From contig CP070661.1 in assembly GCA_020355165.1 (NCBI GenBank), positions 1,347,658 to 1,387,462 on the forward strand: 39,805 bases of DNA. The letters run 5' to 3'. The notes under the pieces were generated by a model. It saw only the letters and a program-made list of their open reading frames with translations, made no database searches and was not told the DNA's origin. Positions within the stretch are counted from its first letter, which is position 1; each line of letters begins with the position of its first letter. A program made the position numbers and the translations under genes. Source of the DNA: Burkholderiales bacterium. Lineage in GTDB: Bacteria; Pseudomonadota; Gammaproteobacteria; Burkholderiales; Burkholderiaceae_F. Shown here in pieces: positions 32,360 through 39,805 of the stretch.

Positions 32360-33517
32360 TCATGAGGCCAGCCCCTGCTCGAATCGCTTGGCGACTTCCT
32401 CCAGCATCACCTCGGTGGCGCCGCCGCCGATGGCCAGGATCCGCGCATCGCGCACCAGCCGCTCGATCGGGCTCTCGCGCATGTAGCCCATGCCGCCGTG
32501 GAACTGCTGGCAGTCGTACATGACCTCGTTGGCGAGCTCGCCGGTCAGCGCCTTGAGCATCGACACCTCGCGCACGTCCTCCCGCCCCTGGTCGACCTGC
32601 CACGCACAGTGGTACAGCAGCTGGCGCGCCGCCTCGACCTTCGCCGCCAGCATCGACAGCCGCTGGCGGATCGCCTGCTTGCCCCACAGCGGCTCGCCGA
32701 AGGCCTGCCGCTGCGTGACGTAGCGGAAGGTCAGCTCGAGCGCCGTGCGGCAGTGGCCGACCGCCATCGCCGCCAGCGCGATGCGCTCGGTCTGGAAGTT
32801 GCGCATGATGGCGTAGAAGCCCGCGTTCTCCTCGCCGAGCAGGTTCGCCGCCGGCACGCGGCAGTTCTCGAAGGCCAGCTCGGCGGTGTCGGAGGCCAGC
32901 CAGCCCTGCTTGGCCAGCGCGCGGCTCACCCGCAGCCCCGGCGTGCCCTTCTCGACGGCGAGGATCGAGATGCCGCGCGCGCCGGCCTCGCCGGTGCGCG
33001 CGGCGACGAAGTACAGGTCGGCGTGCACGCCGTTGGTGATGAACATCTTGGTTCCGTTCACCACGTAGTGCCCGTCGTCGCGCACTGCCCTCGTGCGCAG
33101 CGCGGCGACGTCGGAGCCGGCGTCCGGCTCGGTCACCGCCACCGCGGTGATGCACTCGCCGCGGCAGATCGCCGGCAGCCAGCGCGCCTTCTGTTCGGCA
33201 CTGCCGGCATGGGCCAGATGCGGGCTCGCCATGTCGGTATGCACCAGCACGGTGACGACGAAGCCGCCGCAGGTCGAGCGGCTGAGCGCCTCCTGGAACA
33301 CCGCGCTGGTGACCATGTCGGCACCGGCACCGCCGAACTGCGGTGGATAGCGCAGACCGAGCCAGCCCAGCCGCCCCATCCGGCGCAGCACCTCGCGCGG
33401 CACCGAGCCGGCCTGGTCCCAGGCCAGCGCGTTCGGCTCGACTTCCTGCTGCACGAAGCGCGCCACCTGCCGGCGCAGCTCGGCGTGCTCGGTGGTGGCG
33501 TGGGGCGAGTCGAACAC
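32360..33517 (-). CDS. Acyl-CoA dehydrogenase, isovaleryl-CoA dehydrogenase-like
   Basis: This 385-residue FAD enzyme makes the alpha-beta double bond in an acyl-CoA. The family blocks are present: ITAVAVTEPDAGSDVAAL (123-140), YVVNGTKMFITNG (151-163), RYVTQRQAFGEPL and the C-terminal QFHGGMGYMRES. The catalytic base is probably Glu244 in QTERIALAA, on helix G as in isovaleryl-CoA dehydrogenase, because the usual C-terminal position has Gly (IGGGATEVM). The gene starts at GTG (33517), 4 bases after the small membrane protein stop. Context makes isovaleryl-CoA the likely substrate; a related branched acid is possible. Confidence 0.9.
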   Translation of the reverse strand: MFDSPHATTEHAELRRQVARFVQQEVEPNALAWDQAGSVPREVLRRMGRLGWLGLRYPPQFGGAGADMVTSAVFQEALSRSTCGGFVVTVLVHTDMASPHLAHAGSAEQKARWLPAICRGECITAVAVTEPDAGSDVAALRTRAVRDDGHYVVNGTKMFITNGVHADLYFVAARTGEAGARGISILAVEKGTPGLRVSRALAKQGWLASDTAELAFENCRVPAANLLGEENAGFYAIMRNFQTERIALAAMAVGHCRTALELTFRYVTQRQAFGEPLWGKQAIRQRLSMLAAKVEAARQLLYHCAWQVDQGREDVREVSMLKALTGELANEVMYDCQQFHGGMGYMRESPIERLVRDARILAIGGGATEVMLEEVAKRFEQGLAS

Positions 33518-33521
33518 CGCG

Positions 33522-33794
33522 TCACTCGATCAGTCGAAACAGCAGCCAGACCAGCAGCGCCGCCTGCGCCGCCAGCAGGGCGAAGGCGCCGTGTTCGCCG
33601 CGGCGGCCGCCTTCGATCACCGAGCGCAGCGTCAGCGCCGCGATGATCGCCATCGACAGCCACGCCAGCGCGGCAAGCACGGTGCCGCCGGCGCGCTCAT
33701 CGCCCGCCGAGCGCAGGGCGAGGGCGCCGAAGGCGAGCGTGCCGGAAGCGGCGGTCATGGCGAGCGATGCAAGCAGCGAGCGGTTGGCGGCCAC
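33522..33794 (-). CDS. Small membrane protein between mccB and acyl-CoA dehydrogenase
   Basis: The 90-residue product has three hydrophobic segments (about residues 5-25, 34-53 and 66-86). It starts at GTG 33794, only five bases after the mccB stop, and ends four bases before the dehydrogenase start. A later ATG (33758) would remove most of the first helix. No family recognised. It is certainly co-transcribed with the leucine genes. Confidence 0.7.
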   Translation of the reverse strand: MAANRSLLASLAMTAASGTLAFGALALRSAGDERAGGTVLAALAWLSMAIIAALTLRSVIEGGRRGEHGAFALLAAQAALLVWLLFRLIE

Positions 33795-33799
33795 GGCGG

Positions 33800-35407
33800 C
33801 TACATCCGGAACACGCCGAACCGCGTCTCCGGAATCGGCGCGTTCAGCGCCGCCGAAAGCCCGAGCGCCAGCGTCATCCGCGTGTCGAGCGGGTCGATCA
33901 CGCCGTCGTCCCACATCCGTGCGCTGGCGTAGTAAGGGTGGCCCTGCCGCTCGTACTGGTCGAGGATCGGCTGGCGGAAGGCGGCTTCTTCCTCGGCGCT
34001 CCAGGTGCCGCCGCGCGCCTCGACGCCGTCGCGCCGCACGGTCGCCAGCACGCTCGCCGCCTGCTCGCCGCCCATCACGCTGATCCGCGCATTCGGCCAC
34101 ATCCACAGGAAGCGCGGGCCGAAGGCGCGGCCGCACATGCCGTAGTTGCCGGCGCCGAAGCTGCCGCCGATGATCAGCGTGAACTTCGGCACCTGCGCGC
34201 ACGAAACCGCGGTGACCATCTTGGCGCCGTGGCGGGCGATGCCCTCGTTCTCGTACTTCTTGCCGACCATGAAGCCGGTGATGTTCTGCAGGAACACCAG
34301 CGGCACCTTGCGCTGGCAGCACAGCTCGATGAAGTGGGCGCCCTTCTGCGCGCTCTCGGAGAACAGGATGCCGTTGTTGGCGACGATGCCGACCGGCATG
34401 CCCTCGATCCAGGCGAAGCCGGTGACCAGCGTGGTGGCGTAGCGCGCCTTCCACTCGTCGAACTCGCTGGCGTCGACGATCCGCGCGATCACCTCGCGCA
34501 CGTCGTACGGCTTGCGCGTGTCGGTGGAGATCACGCCGTACAGCTCGGCCGGGTCGCAGGCCGGCGGGCGCGGCGCGCGCAGCAGCTGGTGCTGCGGCTT
34601 GACGTAGTTGGTGGTGGCCATGATGCGGCGGGCCAGCGCCAGCGCGTGGGCGTCGTTGGCGGCAAGATGGTCGGCGACGCCGGACAGCCGCGTGTGCACG
34701 TCGCCGCCGCCGAGCTCCTCGGCGCTGACCACCTCGCCGATGGCCGCCTTCACCAGCGGCGGCCCGCCGAGGAAGATCGTGCCCTGCTCGCGCACGATGA
34801 TCGACTCGTCCGACATCGCCGGCACGTAGGCGCCGCCGGCGGTGCACGAGCCCATCACCACGGCGATCTGCGGGATGCCGGTCGCCGACAGCGTGGCCTG
34901 GTTGTAGAAGATGCGGCCGAAGTGCTCGCGGTCGGGAAAGACGTCGTCCTGGTTCGGCAGGTTGGCGCCGCCGGAGTCGACCAGGTAGATGCACGGCAGC
35001 CGGTTCTCGCGCGCGATCTCCTGCGCCCGCAGGTGCTTCTTCACCGTCATCGGGAAGTAGGTGCCGCCCTTGACCGTGGCGTCGTTGCAGACGATCACGC
35101 ACTCGCGGCCGGCCACGCGGCCGACGCCGGTAATGATGCCGGCGCAGGGCGCCTCGCCGTTGTACATGCCGTGCCCTGCCAGCTGCGACAGCTCGAGGAA
35201 CGGCGTGCCGGGGTCGAGCAGCATCTGCACGCGGTCGCGCGGCAGCAGCTTGCCGCGCGCCGTGTGCTTGGCGCGCGCCGCCTCGCCGCCGCCTTCGCCC
35301 ATCCGCGCCACCTGCGCCTTCAGGTCGGCGACCAGCGCGCGCATGTGCTCGGCCGCGGCGCGGAATTCGTCGGCGCGCGGGTCCAGTCTGGAGTGCAGGA
35401 TCGTCAT
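33800..35407 (-). CDS. liuB: Methylcrotonyl-CoA carboxylase carboxyltransferase subunit
   Basis: The 535-residue product has two crotonase-like carboxyltransferase halves. Typical stretches: [74 protein letters not shown] and, in the second half, [20 protein letters not shown] and [16 protein letters not shown]. These match the MccB/LiuB subfamily rather than propionyl-CoA carboxylase. It transfers carboxyl from biotin on MccA to methylcrotonyl-CoA. It is the first gene of the leucine cluster, 101 bases after the TetA-like gene stop; that gap should carry the promoter. Geranyl-CoA carboxylase is a less likely alternative. Confidence 0.94.
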   Translation of the reverse strand: MTILHSRLDPRADEFRAAAEHMRALVADLKAQVARMGEGGGEAARAKHTARGKLLPRDRVQMLLDPGTPFLELSQLAGHGMYNGEAPCAGIITGVGRVAGRECVIVCNDATVKGGTYFPMTVKKHLRAQEIARENRLPCIYLVDSGGANLPNQDDVFPDREHFGRIFYNQATLSATGIPQIAVVMGSCTAGGAYVPAMSDESIIVREQGTIFLGGPPLVKAAIGEVVSAEELGGGDVHTRLSGVADHLAANDAHALALARRIMATTNYVKPQHQLLRAPRPPACDPAELYGVISTDTRKPYDVREVIARIVDASEFDEWKARYATTLVTGFAWIEGMPVGIVANNGILFSESAQKGAHFIELCCQRKVPLVFLQNITGFMVGKKYENEGIARHGAKMVTAVSCAQVPKFTLIIGGSFGAGNYGMCGRAFGPRFLWMWPNARISVMGGEQAASVLATVRRDGVEARGGTWSAEEEAAFRQPILDQYERQGHPYYASARMWDDGVIDPLDTRMTLALGLSAALNAPIPETRFGVFRM

Positions 35408-35508
35408 CGTGTCGAGGGCCGGGGAGCGGACGGGTCGGCGCCGGCCCGGGTGCAGGACGCATGGTAGTGCGAACGGCGGCGCCGGGGACCGTCGCGCCGG
35501 GCGGCCGC

Positions 35509-36741
35509 CTACGACGTCGGCCGCCCCGCTGCCGGCGCGTGCTGCGCGAAGTGCCAGCCGGCCAGCAGCAGCGCCAGCGTCTGCAGCGCCGCGCTGACGA
35601 AGAACGGCGCGCCGATGCGCCAGTCGCCGGCCGGCAGCTCGCTCACCTCGGCCAGCACCGGTGCGCCGATCATCGGCGCGATCACCACCATCAGGCTGGC
35701 CAGCGAGCTCAGTGCGCCCATCGTGCGCCCCTGTTCGTTCGCGTCGGCGGCCTTCGACACCAGCGCCTGCAACGACGGCACGGCGGCGAAGGCAAGCAGG
35801 TTGGCGAAGATCACCGCGTACATCATCCAGCTCTGCGTGGCGGTGCCCCAGGCGATGAACGCCAGCACCCACGAGCCGATGCCGGCCAGGGCCATGGTCC
35901 GTTCGCCGAAGCGGCGCACCAGCCAGCCGAGCAGGACCCCCTGCACCAGCACCGACATCAGGCCGACGACGAACAGCGACAGGCCGGTTTCGCGCGGGCC
36001 CCAGCCGAAGCGGAAGCCCGTGTACAGCACCCAGTTGGTGTGCAGGATGAACTGCGCCAGGTTGACCAGGGCGTAGACGACCACCAGCAGCCCGACGCCG
36101 TGCAGCCGCGCCAGCGCGGCAAGCGAGGCGATCGGGTTGGCGCGGGCCAGGTCGAACGGCTGCCGGCGCTCGCGCGGCAGCGACTCCGGCAGCACCAGCC
36201 AGCCGTAGGCGAAGTTGGCCAGCGACAGGCAGGCGGCAGCGTAGAACGGCAATCGCACGTCGATCGCGCCGAGCATGCCGCCGGCGGCCGGGCCGATGAT
36301 GAAGCCGACGCCGAACATGGCGCCGATGCGGCCGAACTGCCTGGCGCGATCCTCCGGTGGCGTGATGTCGGCCAGGTATGCGTTGGCCACCGCCAGCGTC
36401 GCGCCGGTGGCGCCGGCGAGCATGCGCGCCGCGAACAGCATCCACAGCGAGGTGGCCAGCGCGGCGACGAGAAACAGCGTGCCCAGGCCGGCGATGCCCA
36501 CCAGCAGCACCGGCCGCCGCCCGTAGCGGTCGGAAGCCGCGCCGAGCGCCGGCGCGCAGAGGAAGAGCATCAGCCCGTAGGAGGCGGCGAGCGCGCCGTA
36601 CCAGTAGGTCTGCGCTTCGCGGCTGGCGGTGAACTCGCCGACCAGCACCGGCAGCACCGGCAGCATCAGCCCGACGCCGATCATGTCGATCAGCACCGTG
36701 ATCAGCACGAACGGGATCGCCGGCCGCTGCGGCAGGGCCAT
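35509..36741 (-). CDS. TetA-like MFS efflux transporter
   Basis: The 410-residue protein has twelve membrane helices. Motif A is [11 protein letters not shown] after helix 2. The TetA-class motif [19 protein letters not shown] in helix 1 and [20 protein letters not shown] in helix 4 are clear. It exports drugs or other small molecules by proton exchange. It lies 41 bases after the second SMR gene and may form an efflux operon with it. No TetR-type regulator is next to it. Confidence 0.9.
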   Translation of the reverse strand: MALPQRPAIPFVLITVLIDMIGVGLMLPVLPVLVGEFTASREAQTYWYGALAASYGLMLFLCAPALGAASDRYGRRPVLLVGIAGLGTLFLVAALATSLWMLFAARMLAGATGATLAVANAYLADITPPEDRARQFGRIGAMFGVGFIIGPAAGGMLGAIDVRLPFYAAACLSLANFAYGWLVLPESLPRERRQPFDLARANPIASLAALARLHGVGLLVVVYALVNLAQFILHTNWVLYTGFRFGWGPRETGLSLFVVGLMSVLVQGVLLGWLVRRFGERTMALAGIGSWVLAFIAWGTATQSWMMYAVIFANLLAFAAVPSLQALVSKAADANEQGRTMGALSSLASLMVVIAPMIGAPVLAEVSELPAGDWRIGAPFFVSAALQTLALLLAGWHFAQHAPAAGRPTS

Positions 36742-36782
36742 GCTAGCTGCGGCGCGGTGGCGGCCGGTCGGCAGGCGCCATC

Positions 36783-37271
36783 TCAGTGGGCCCGGGCGTC
36801 GGAGAACAGGTGGATGACGACCACGCCGGCGAGGATCAGCGCGATGCCGACGACTTCGCCGGTGTCGAGCGACTGGCCGAACAGCCGCCAGCCGATCAGG
36901 GTGATCAGCGCGATGCCGACGCCCGACCAGATCGCGTAGACGAGGCCGATCGGAATGGCGCGCAGCGCCCGTGTCATCGCCAGGAAGCAGACCAGGTAGG
37001 CCAGGCCGACGACCGCCGCCGGCCCCGGCCGCGTCAGTCCGCCGCTGACCGACAGGGCCGAGGTGCCGGTGACGCCGGCGACGATCGCCAGCGCGAGAAA
37101 GGCGTAGGCCACCCAGCGCCGCGGTCGCGGCACCGGCACGTGCATCGACTCCTCGATGCGCGCGCCGGCCGCTGCCGCGAGGTCGGCCAGCGGCTCGTGC
37201 GCGCCCGGTTCGACGCCGAACAGTTCGCTGCCGTGGCCGCCGGGCGGGCCGTGATCGGACGGCCCGCTCAC
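36783..37271 (-). CDS. SMR-family transporter subunit lacking the conserved membrane Glu, with N-terminal extension
   Basis: The 162-residue product has four SMR helices from about residue 53. The helix-1 motif reads [12 protein letters not shown], where EmrE and the partner have Glu ([12 protein letters not shown]): position 66 is Gly (GGC codon). The helix-3 region [17 protein letters not shown] is normal. A polar His/Pro/Gly-rich segment of about 52 residues precedes helix 1. I used the ATG at 37271, which overlaps the stop of the first SMR gene (ATGA). An ATG at 37145 would give a 120-residue form without most of it. It probably works only as a heterodimer with the upstream SMR protein. 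Confidence 0.88.
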   Translation of the reverse strand: MSGPSDHGPPGGHGSELFGVEPGAHEPLADLAAAAGARIEESMHVPVPRPRRWVAYAFLALAIVAGVTGTSALSVSGGLTRPGPAAVVGLAYLVCFLAMTRALRAIPIGLVYAIWSGVGIALITLIGWRLFGQSLDTGEVVGIALILAGVVVIHLFSDARAH

Positions 37272-37597
37272 CGCGCCGCTGCGCCGGAGAAGAACTGGAT
37301 CACGACGACGCCGGCGACGATCAGCGCCAGCCCGGCCAGGGCCGGCGCGTCGAGCCGCTGCTTGAACAGCACCCAGCCGATCAGCGTGATCAGCGCCACG
37401 CCGACGCCGGACCAGATCGCGTAGGCGATGCCGACCGGGATCACCTTAAGCGCCAGCGACAGGAAGTAGAAAGCCGCGCCGTAGCCGACGATCACCACCA
37501 GCGACGGCACGAGCCGGGTGAAGCCCTCGGCGGCCTTCAGCGCCGAGGTGCCGATCACCTCGGCAACGATGGCGATGGCCAGGTACAGGTACGGCAT
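37268..37597 (-). CDS. SMR-family multidrug transporter subunit (EmrE-like)
   Basis: The 109-residue four-helix protein has the essential proton-coupling Glu13 in [17 protein letters not shown] (EmrE Glu14) and [17 protein letters not shown] in helix 3. It exports cationic compounds in exchange for protons. Its stop overlaps the start of a second SMR gene (ATGA), a hallmark of paired SMR transporters such as EbrAB and MdtIJ. Upstream lies the HCCA-isomerase-like gene, 63 bases away on the same strand. Confidence 0.93.
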   Translation of the reverse strand: MPYLYLAIAIVAEVIGTSALKAAEGFTRLVPSLVVIVGYGAAFYFLSLALKVIPVGIAYAIWSGVGVALITLIGWVLFKQRLDAPALAGLALIVAGVVVIQFFSGAAAR

Positions 37598-37660
37598 GTC
37601 AGGCGGGTCCGGTCAGCGCGGAGCAGTCATGTCGAGCGGCGCACATGCGGGTGCCGGCGC

Positions 37661-38266
37661 TCAGAACGGTCCCGTGGCCAGCCAGCGCTCGACCTGCGGC
37701 AGCCGGTCATGGCCCCAGAACATCTCGCCGTCGACGAAGATCGTCGGCGCGCCGAACACGCCGCGGGCGATCGACTCGTCGACCAGCGCCTTGAGCCGGT
37801 CCTTGACCGCCGGCTCCTGGATGCCGCGTGCCAGCGCCACCGGATCGGCGCCGATCCCGGCGGCCAGCGCATCCAGCGCCTGCGGCTCGGACAGGTTGCG
37901 GTCCTGCGAGAAATAGGCGCGGAAGGCGGTGTGCAGGAAGCGCACGGCCAGCGCCTGGTCCTGCGACTGCAGCCACAGGAAGGCGCGCGCCGCGTTGACG
38001 GTGGAGATCGGGAACACGCTCGGGTGCCGGTACGGCACGCCGGCGAAGCGGGCGCTGCGCTCGAAGTCGTGCGCGAAATAGCTGGCCTTCGGCGGCACCA
38101 GCTCGGTCAGCGGCACGCCGCCGGTGGTCCGGAAGATCACGCCAAGCAGGGTCGGCTTGAACGCCACCGTCCGCCCGTGGCGCGCAGCGATCTCCTCGAT
38201 CCTCTCGCTGGCGAGGTACGAATAGGGCGAGGAGAAGTCGAACCAGAACTCGATCGGTGAGGCCAT
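37661..38266 (-). CDS. 2-hydroxychromene-2-carboxylate isomerase-like protein (DsbA fold)
   Basis: The 201-residue kappa-GST/HCCA isomerase-family protein has the glutathione site SPYSYLASERI near residue 12, FKPTLLGVIFRTTGG and GVFGAPTIFVDGEMFWGHDRL, with its cis-proline and the conserved FWGxDRL end. No CxxC motif. The ATG at 38266 is chosen because the sequence before it has no match. It converts isomers of ring-cleavage products of aromatic compounds in known cases. It may share a transcript with the SMR pair downstream. Confidence 0.92.
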   Translation of the reverse strand: MASPIEFWFDFSSPYSYLASERIEEIAARHGRTVAFKPTLLGVIFRTTGGVPLTELVPPKASYFAHDFERSARFAGVPYRHPSVFPISTVNAARAFLWLQSQDQALAVRFLHTAFRAYFSQDRNLSEPQALDALAAGIGADPVALARGIQEPAVKDRLKALVDESIARGVFGAPTIFVDGEMFWGHDRLPQVERWLATGPF

Positions 38267-38367
38267 TGCCTGCTCCACGGCGGGGTCGCAGCGCTGATTC
38301 TGCCTCAGGGCCCGGCGGCGGCGGCGCTGCATTAGGATCGACGCGGCCGTCAACGCGGAGGGCGCCG

Positions 38368-38928
38368 ATGCTCTGGATCGTCGTGGCGCTGGTCGCCGGG
38401 GCAGTGGCCTACGGCGTGTGGGTGTTCAACCGCCTGGTGCACGATCGCAACCAGGTGGCGCAGGCGTTTGCCGACATCGACGTGCAGCTGAAGCGCCGCT
38501 TCGACCTGGTGCCCAGGCTGGTCGAAGTCGTGCGCGCCTACGCCGCCTACGAGCGGGCGACGCTCGAGGCGGTGGTCGCGCTGCGCGACCGGGCGCGGCA
38601 GGCGGCCGAGCAGGAATCGCCGAAGGGCTTGCACGCCGAGCGGCTGGCCGCCGAGACCCGGCTCGGCGGCGCGCTGGCGCGGCTGGTGCTGCTGCAGGAG
38701 AACTACCCGCAGCTGAAGGCCGACGCCAACTTCCGCGACCTGGCGGCGAAGCTGGTCGAGGTCGAGGACCACCTGCAGTACGCGCGCCGCTTCTACAACG
38801 GTGCCGTCAAGCAGTACGTCACGCGGCTGCAGCGCTTCCCGGACCTCGTCGTCGCGCGGCTGTTCGGCTTCCGGCCGGCGGCGTTTTTCGAGACCGGCGA
38901 TCGCGACGCGCTGCCGGTGCGGCTGTGA
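38368..38928 (+). CDS. lemA: LemA-family membrane protein
   Basis: The 186-residue protein has one N-terminal helix (residues 2-20). The LemA helical bundle follows: FNRLVHDRNQVAQAFADIDV, LKRRFDLVPRLVEVVRAYA and YNGAVKQYVTRLQRFPDLVV, the last being diagnostic. GCGGAGGG precedes the ATG. LemA proteins coat the membrane and often pair with DUF2207 or TPM proteins. Here the stop overlaps the GTG start of a DUF2207 gene (GTGA). Function in the cell is unknown. Confidence 0.95.
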   Translation: MLWIVVALVAGAVAYGVWVFNRLVHDRNQVAQAFADIDVQLKRRFDLVPRLVEVVRAYAAYERATLEAVVALRDRARQAAEQESPKGLHAERLAAETRLGGALARLVLLQENYPQLKADANFRDLAAKLVEVEDHLQYARRFYNGAVKQYVTRLQRFPDLVVARLFGFRPAAFFETGDRDALPVRL

Positions 38929-39805
38929 GACGGGCGCTCCTGCTCTTCCTGCTGCTGGTCGCCGCCGCGGCGGCAGCGGCGCGCGAGCGCATCGTCGACT
39001 TCGCCGCCGACATCGTCATCGACGCCGGCGGCGGGCTGACGGTGACCGAGACCATCGTCGTGCAGGCCGAAGGCCAGTCGATCCGGCGCGGCATCCTGCG
39101 CGACTTCCCGACCCGCTATCGCGACCGCGCCGGCAACCAGGTCAGCGTCCCGTTCGACGTGCGCGCCGTCAGCCGCGACGGCGCGGCGGAACGCTTCGCC
39201 GTCGAGGACCTCGCCAACGGCGTGCGGCTGCGCATCGGCAACCCCGACGTGCTGCTGCCGCACGGCGAACACACCTACACGATCACCTACCGCACGGCGC
39301 GCCAGCTCGGCTTCTTCGACGGCCACGACGAGCTGTACTGGAACGTCACCGGCAACGGCTGGAGCTTCGCCATCGACCATGCCTCGGCGCGCGTCGCGCT
39401 GCCGCGACCGGTGCCGGCGTCGCAGCTTGCCGCCGAGGGCTACACCGGGCCGCAGGGCGCGCGCGGCGCCGATTACGCCGCGCGCCTGGTCGACGGCGGC
39501 GCCGAGTACGAGACGACGCGGGCGCTGGCGCCGCGCGAGGGGCTGACGATCGTGCTGGCGTTTCCCAAGGGCGTGGTCAGTGCGCCGTCGGCGCTGGCCC
39601 GCACGCGCTGGTTCGCTCAGGACAACGTCGGCGCCGGCGTCGCGCTGGCCGGCCTGCTGCTGGTCTGGGGGTTCCTGTATCGCCGCTGGGACCGTGTCGG
39701 CCGCGATCCGAGGCCGGGGCCGATCTTCCCGCGCTACGAGCCGCCGAGGGACATGAGCCCGGCGGCGGTGCGCTTCGTCGACCGCATGGGCGCCGACGGC
39801 CGCGT
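38925..39805 (+). CDS. DUF2207 predicted membrane protein, N-terminal part (runs off window)
   Basis: The frame starts at GTG 38925, overlapping the lemA stop, and is open to the window end, giving 293 residues so far. A signal peptide (RRALLLFLLLVAAAAAAA) is followed by an extracytoplasmic beta domain with DAGGGLTVTETIVVQAEG, RRGILRDFPTRYRD and DELYWNVTGNGWSFAI, all typical of DUF2207. A transmembrane helix (GAGVALAGLLLVWGFLYRRW) comes next, and then a cytoplasmic start with PIFPRYEPPRDMSPAAVRF. The remaining helices lie beyond the edge. LemA and DUF2207 genes occur together in many bacteria. Confidence 0.9.
   Translation, partial: MRRALLLFLLLVAAAAAAARERIVDFAADIVIDAGGGLTVTETIVVQAEGQSIRRGILRDFPTRYRDRAGNQVSVPFDVRAVSRDGAAERFAVEDLANGVRLRIGNPDVLLPHGEHTYTITYRTARQLGFFDGHDELYWNVTGNGWSFAIDHASARVALPRPVPASQLAAEGYTGPQGARGADYAARLVDGGAEYETTRALAPREGLTIVLAFPKGVVSAPSALARTRWFAQDNVGAGVALAGLLLVWGFLYRRWDRVGRDPRPGPIFPRYEPPRDMSPAAVRFVDRMGADGR

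Noticed and set aside
31677..32363. A 228-residue minus-strand frame starting at an ATG that overlaps the acyl-CoA dehydrogenase stop and ending at the hydrolase stop
   Set aside because: Its first part is Arg/Pro-rich without any family and it runs out of phase through the DinB-like sequence; only the last 95 codons are recognisable protein.

Overview
The window is a gene-dense, very GC-rich stretch of chromosome, most likely from a betaproteobacterium close to Rhodocyclales/Burkholderiales. This is inferred from three things: an orphan Bug-family (TctC-like) binding protein, a Liv-type ABC transporter flanked by CoA ligases, and a biotin-carboxylase leucine pathway. No rRNA, tRNA, IS element, integrase or CRISPR array was seen, and no stretch above 300 bases lacks a gene. 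Several genes start at GTG or TTG, and 4-base ATGA/GTGA stop-start overlaps are very common.

Layout. 1-638: the end of an MFS transporter. 590-2642 (minus): a small membrane protein, an aldo/keto reductase and a Crp/Fnr-type regulator. 2831-12014 (plus): a putative acid-uptake operon with an acyl-CoA synthetase, a small membrane protein, LivG, LivH, LivM, a periplasmic binding protein, LivF, a 59-aa lipoprotein and a PaaK-like adenylating enzyme. Two tandem hairpins lie between the binding-protein gene and livF. 12025-16203 (minus): a DUF1801 protein with a histone-H1-like tail, a DUF3455 lipoprotein, a metallo-beta-lactamase-fold hydrolase, a small membrane protein, a MaoC hydratase, an HCCA-isomerase-like protein and a DUF1289 protein, most of them translationally coupled. 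16389-17582 (plus): hemerythrin and a secreted cytochrome c. 17591-19446 (minus): a coupled pair of split-barrel proteins, the second fused to GAF and a possible winged-helix domain. 19723-22234 (plus): an EamA exporter, a probable Tat-exported aldo/keto reductase and a CDP-alcohol phosphatidyltransferase. 22221-23273 (minus): class I fructose-bisphosphate aldolase.

23444-35407 (minus) is one long, nearly gapless cluster for leucine/isovalerate breakdown. In transcription order it holds carboxyltransferase (MccB), a small membrane protein, an IVD-like acyl-CoA dehydrogenase, a shrunken DinB and a shrunken dienelactone hydrolase, methylglutaconyl-CoA hydratase, a DUF4126 membrane protein, a lipoprotein, biotin carboxylase (MccA), a GhrA-type reductase, HMG-CoA lyase, a Bug binding protein and an ATP-grasp enzyme. 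Together the dehydrogenase, carboxylase, hydratase and lyase would turn isovaleryl-CoA into acetoacetate and acetyl-CoA.

35509-38266 (minus): an HCCA-isomerase-like gene, then an efflux block with a paired SMR transporter, in which one subunit has lost the conserved membrane glutamate, and a TetA-like MFS pump. 38368-39805 (plus): lemA and a DUF2207 membrane protein that runs off the window.

The observations most worth following are the asymmetric SMR pair, the two genes collapsed inside the leucine operon, the split-barrel/GAF/winged-helix protein, the Liv operon with a P-loop-less PaaK relative, and the copy of the mccA start 107 bases upstream of mccA.
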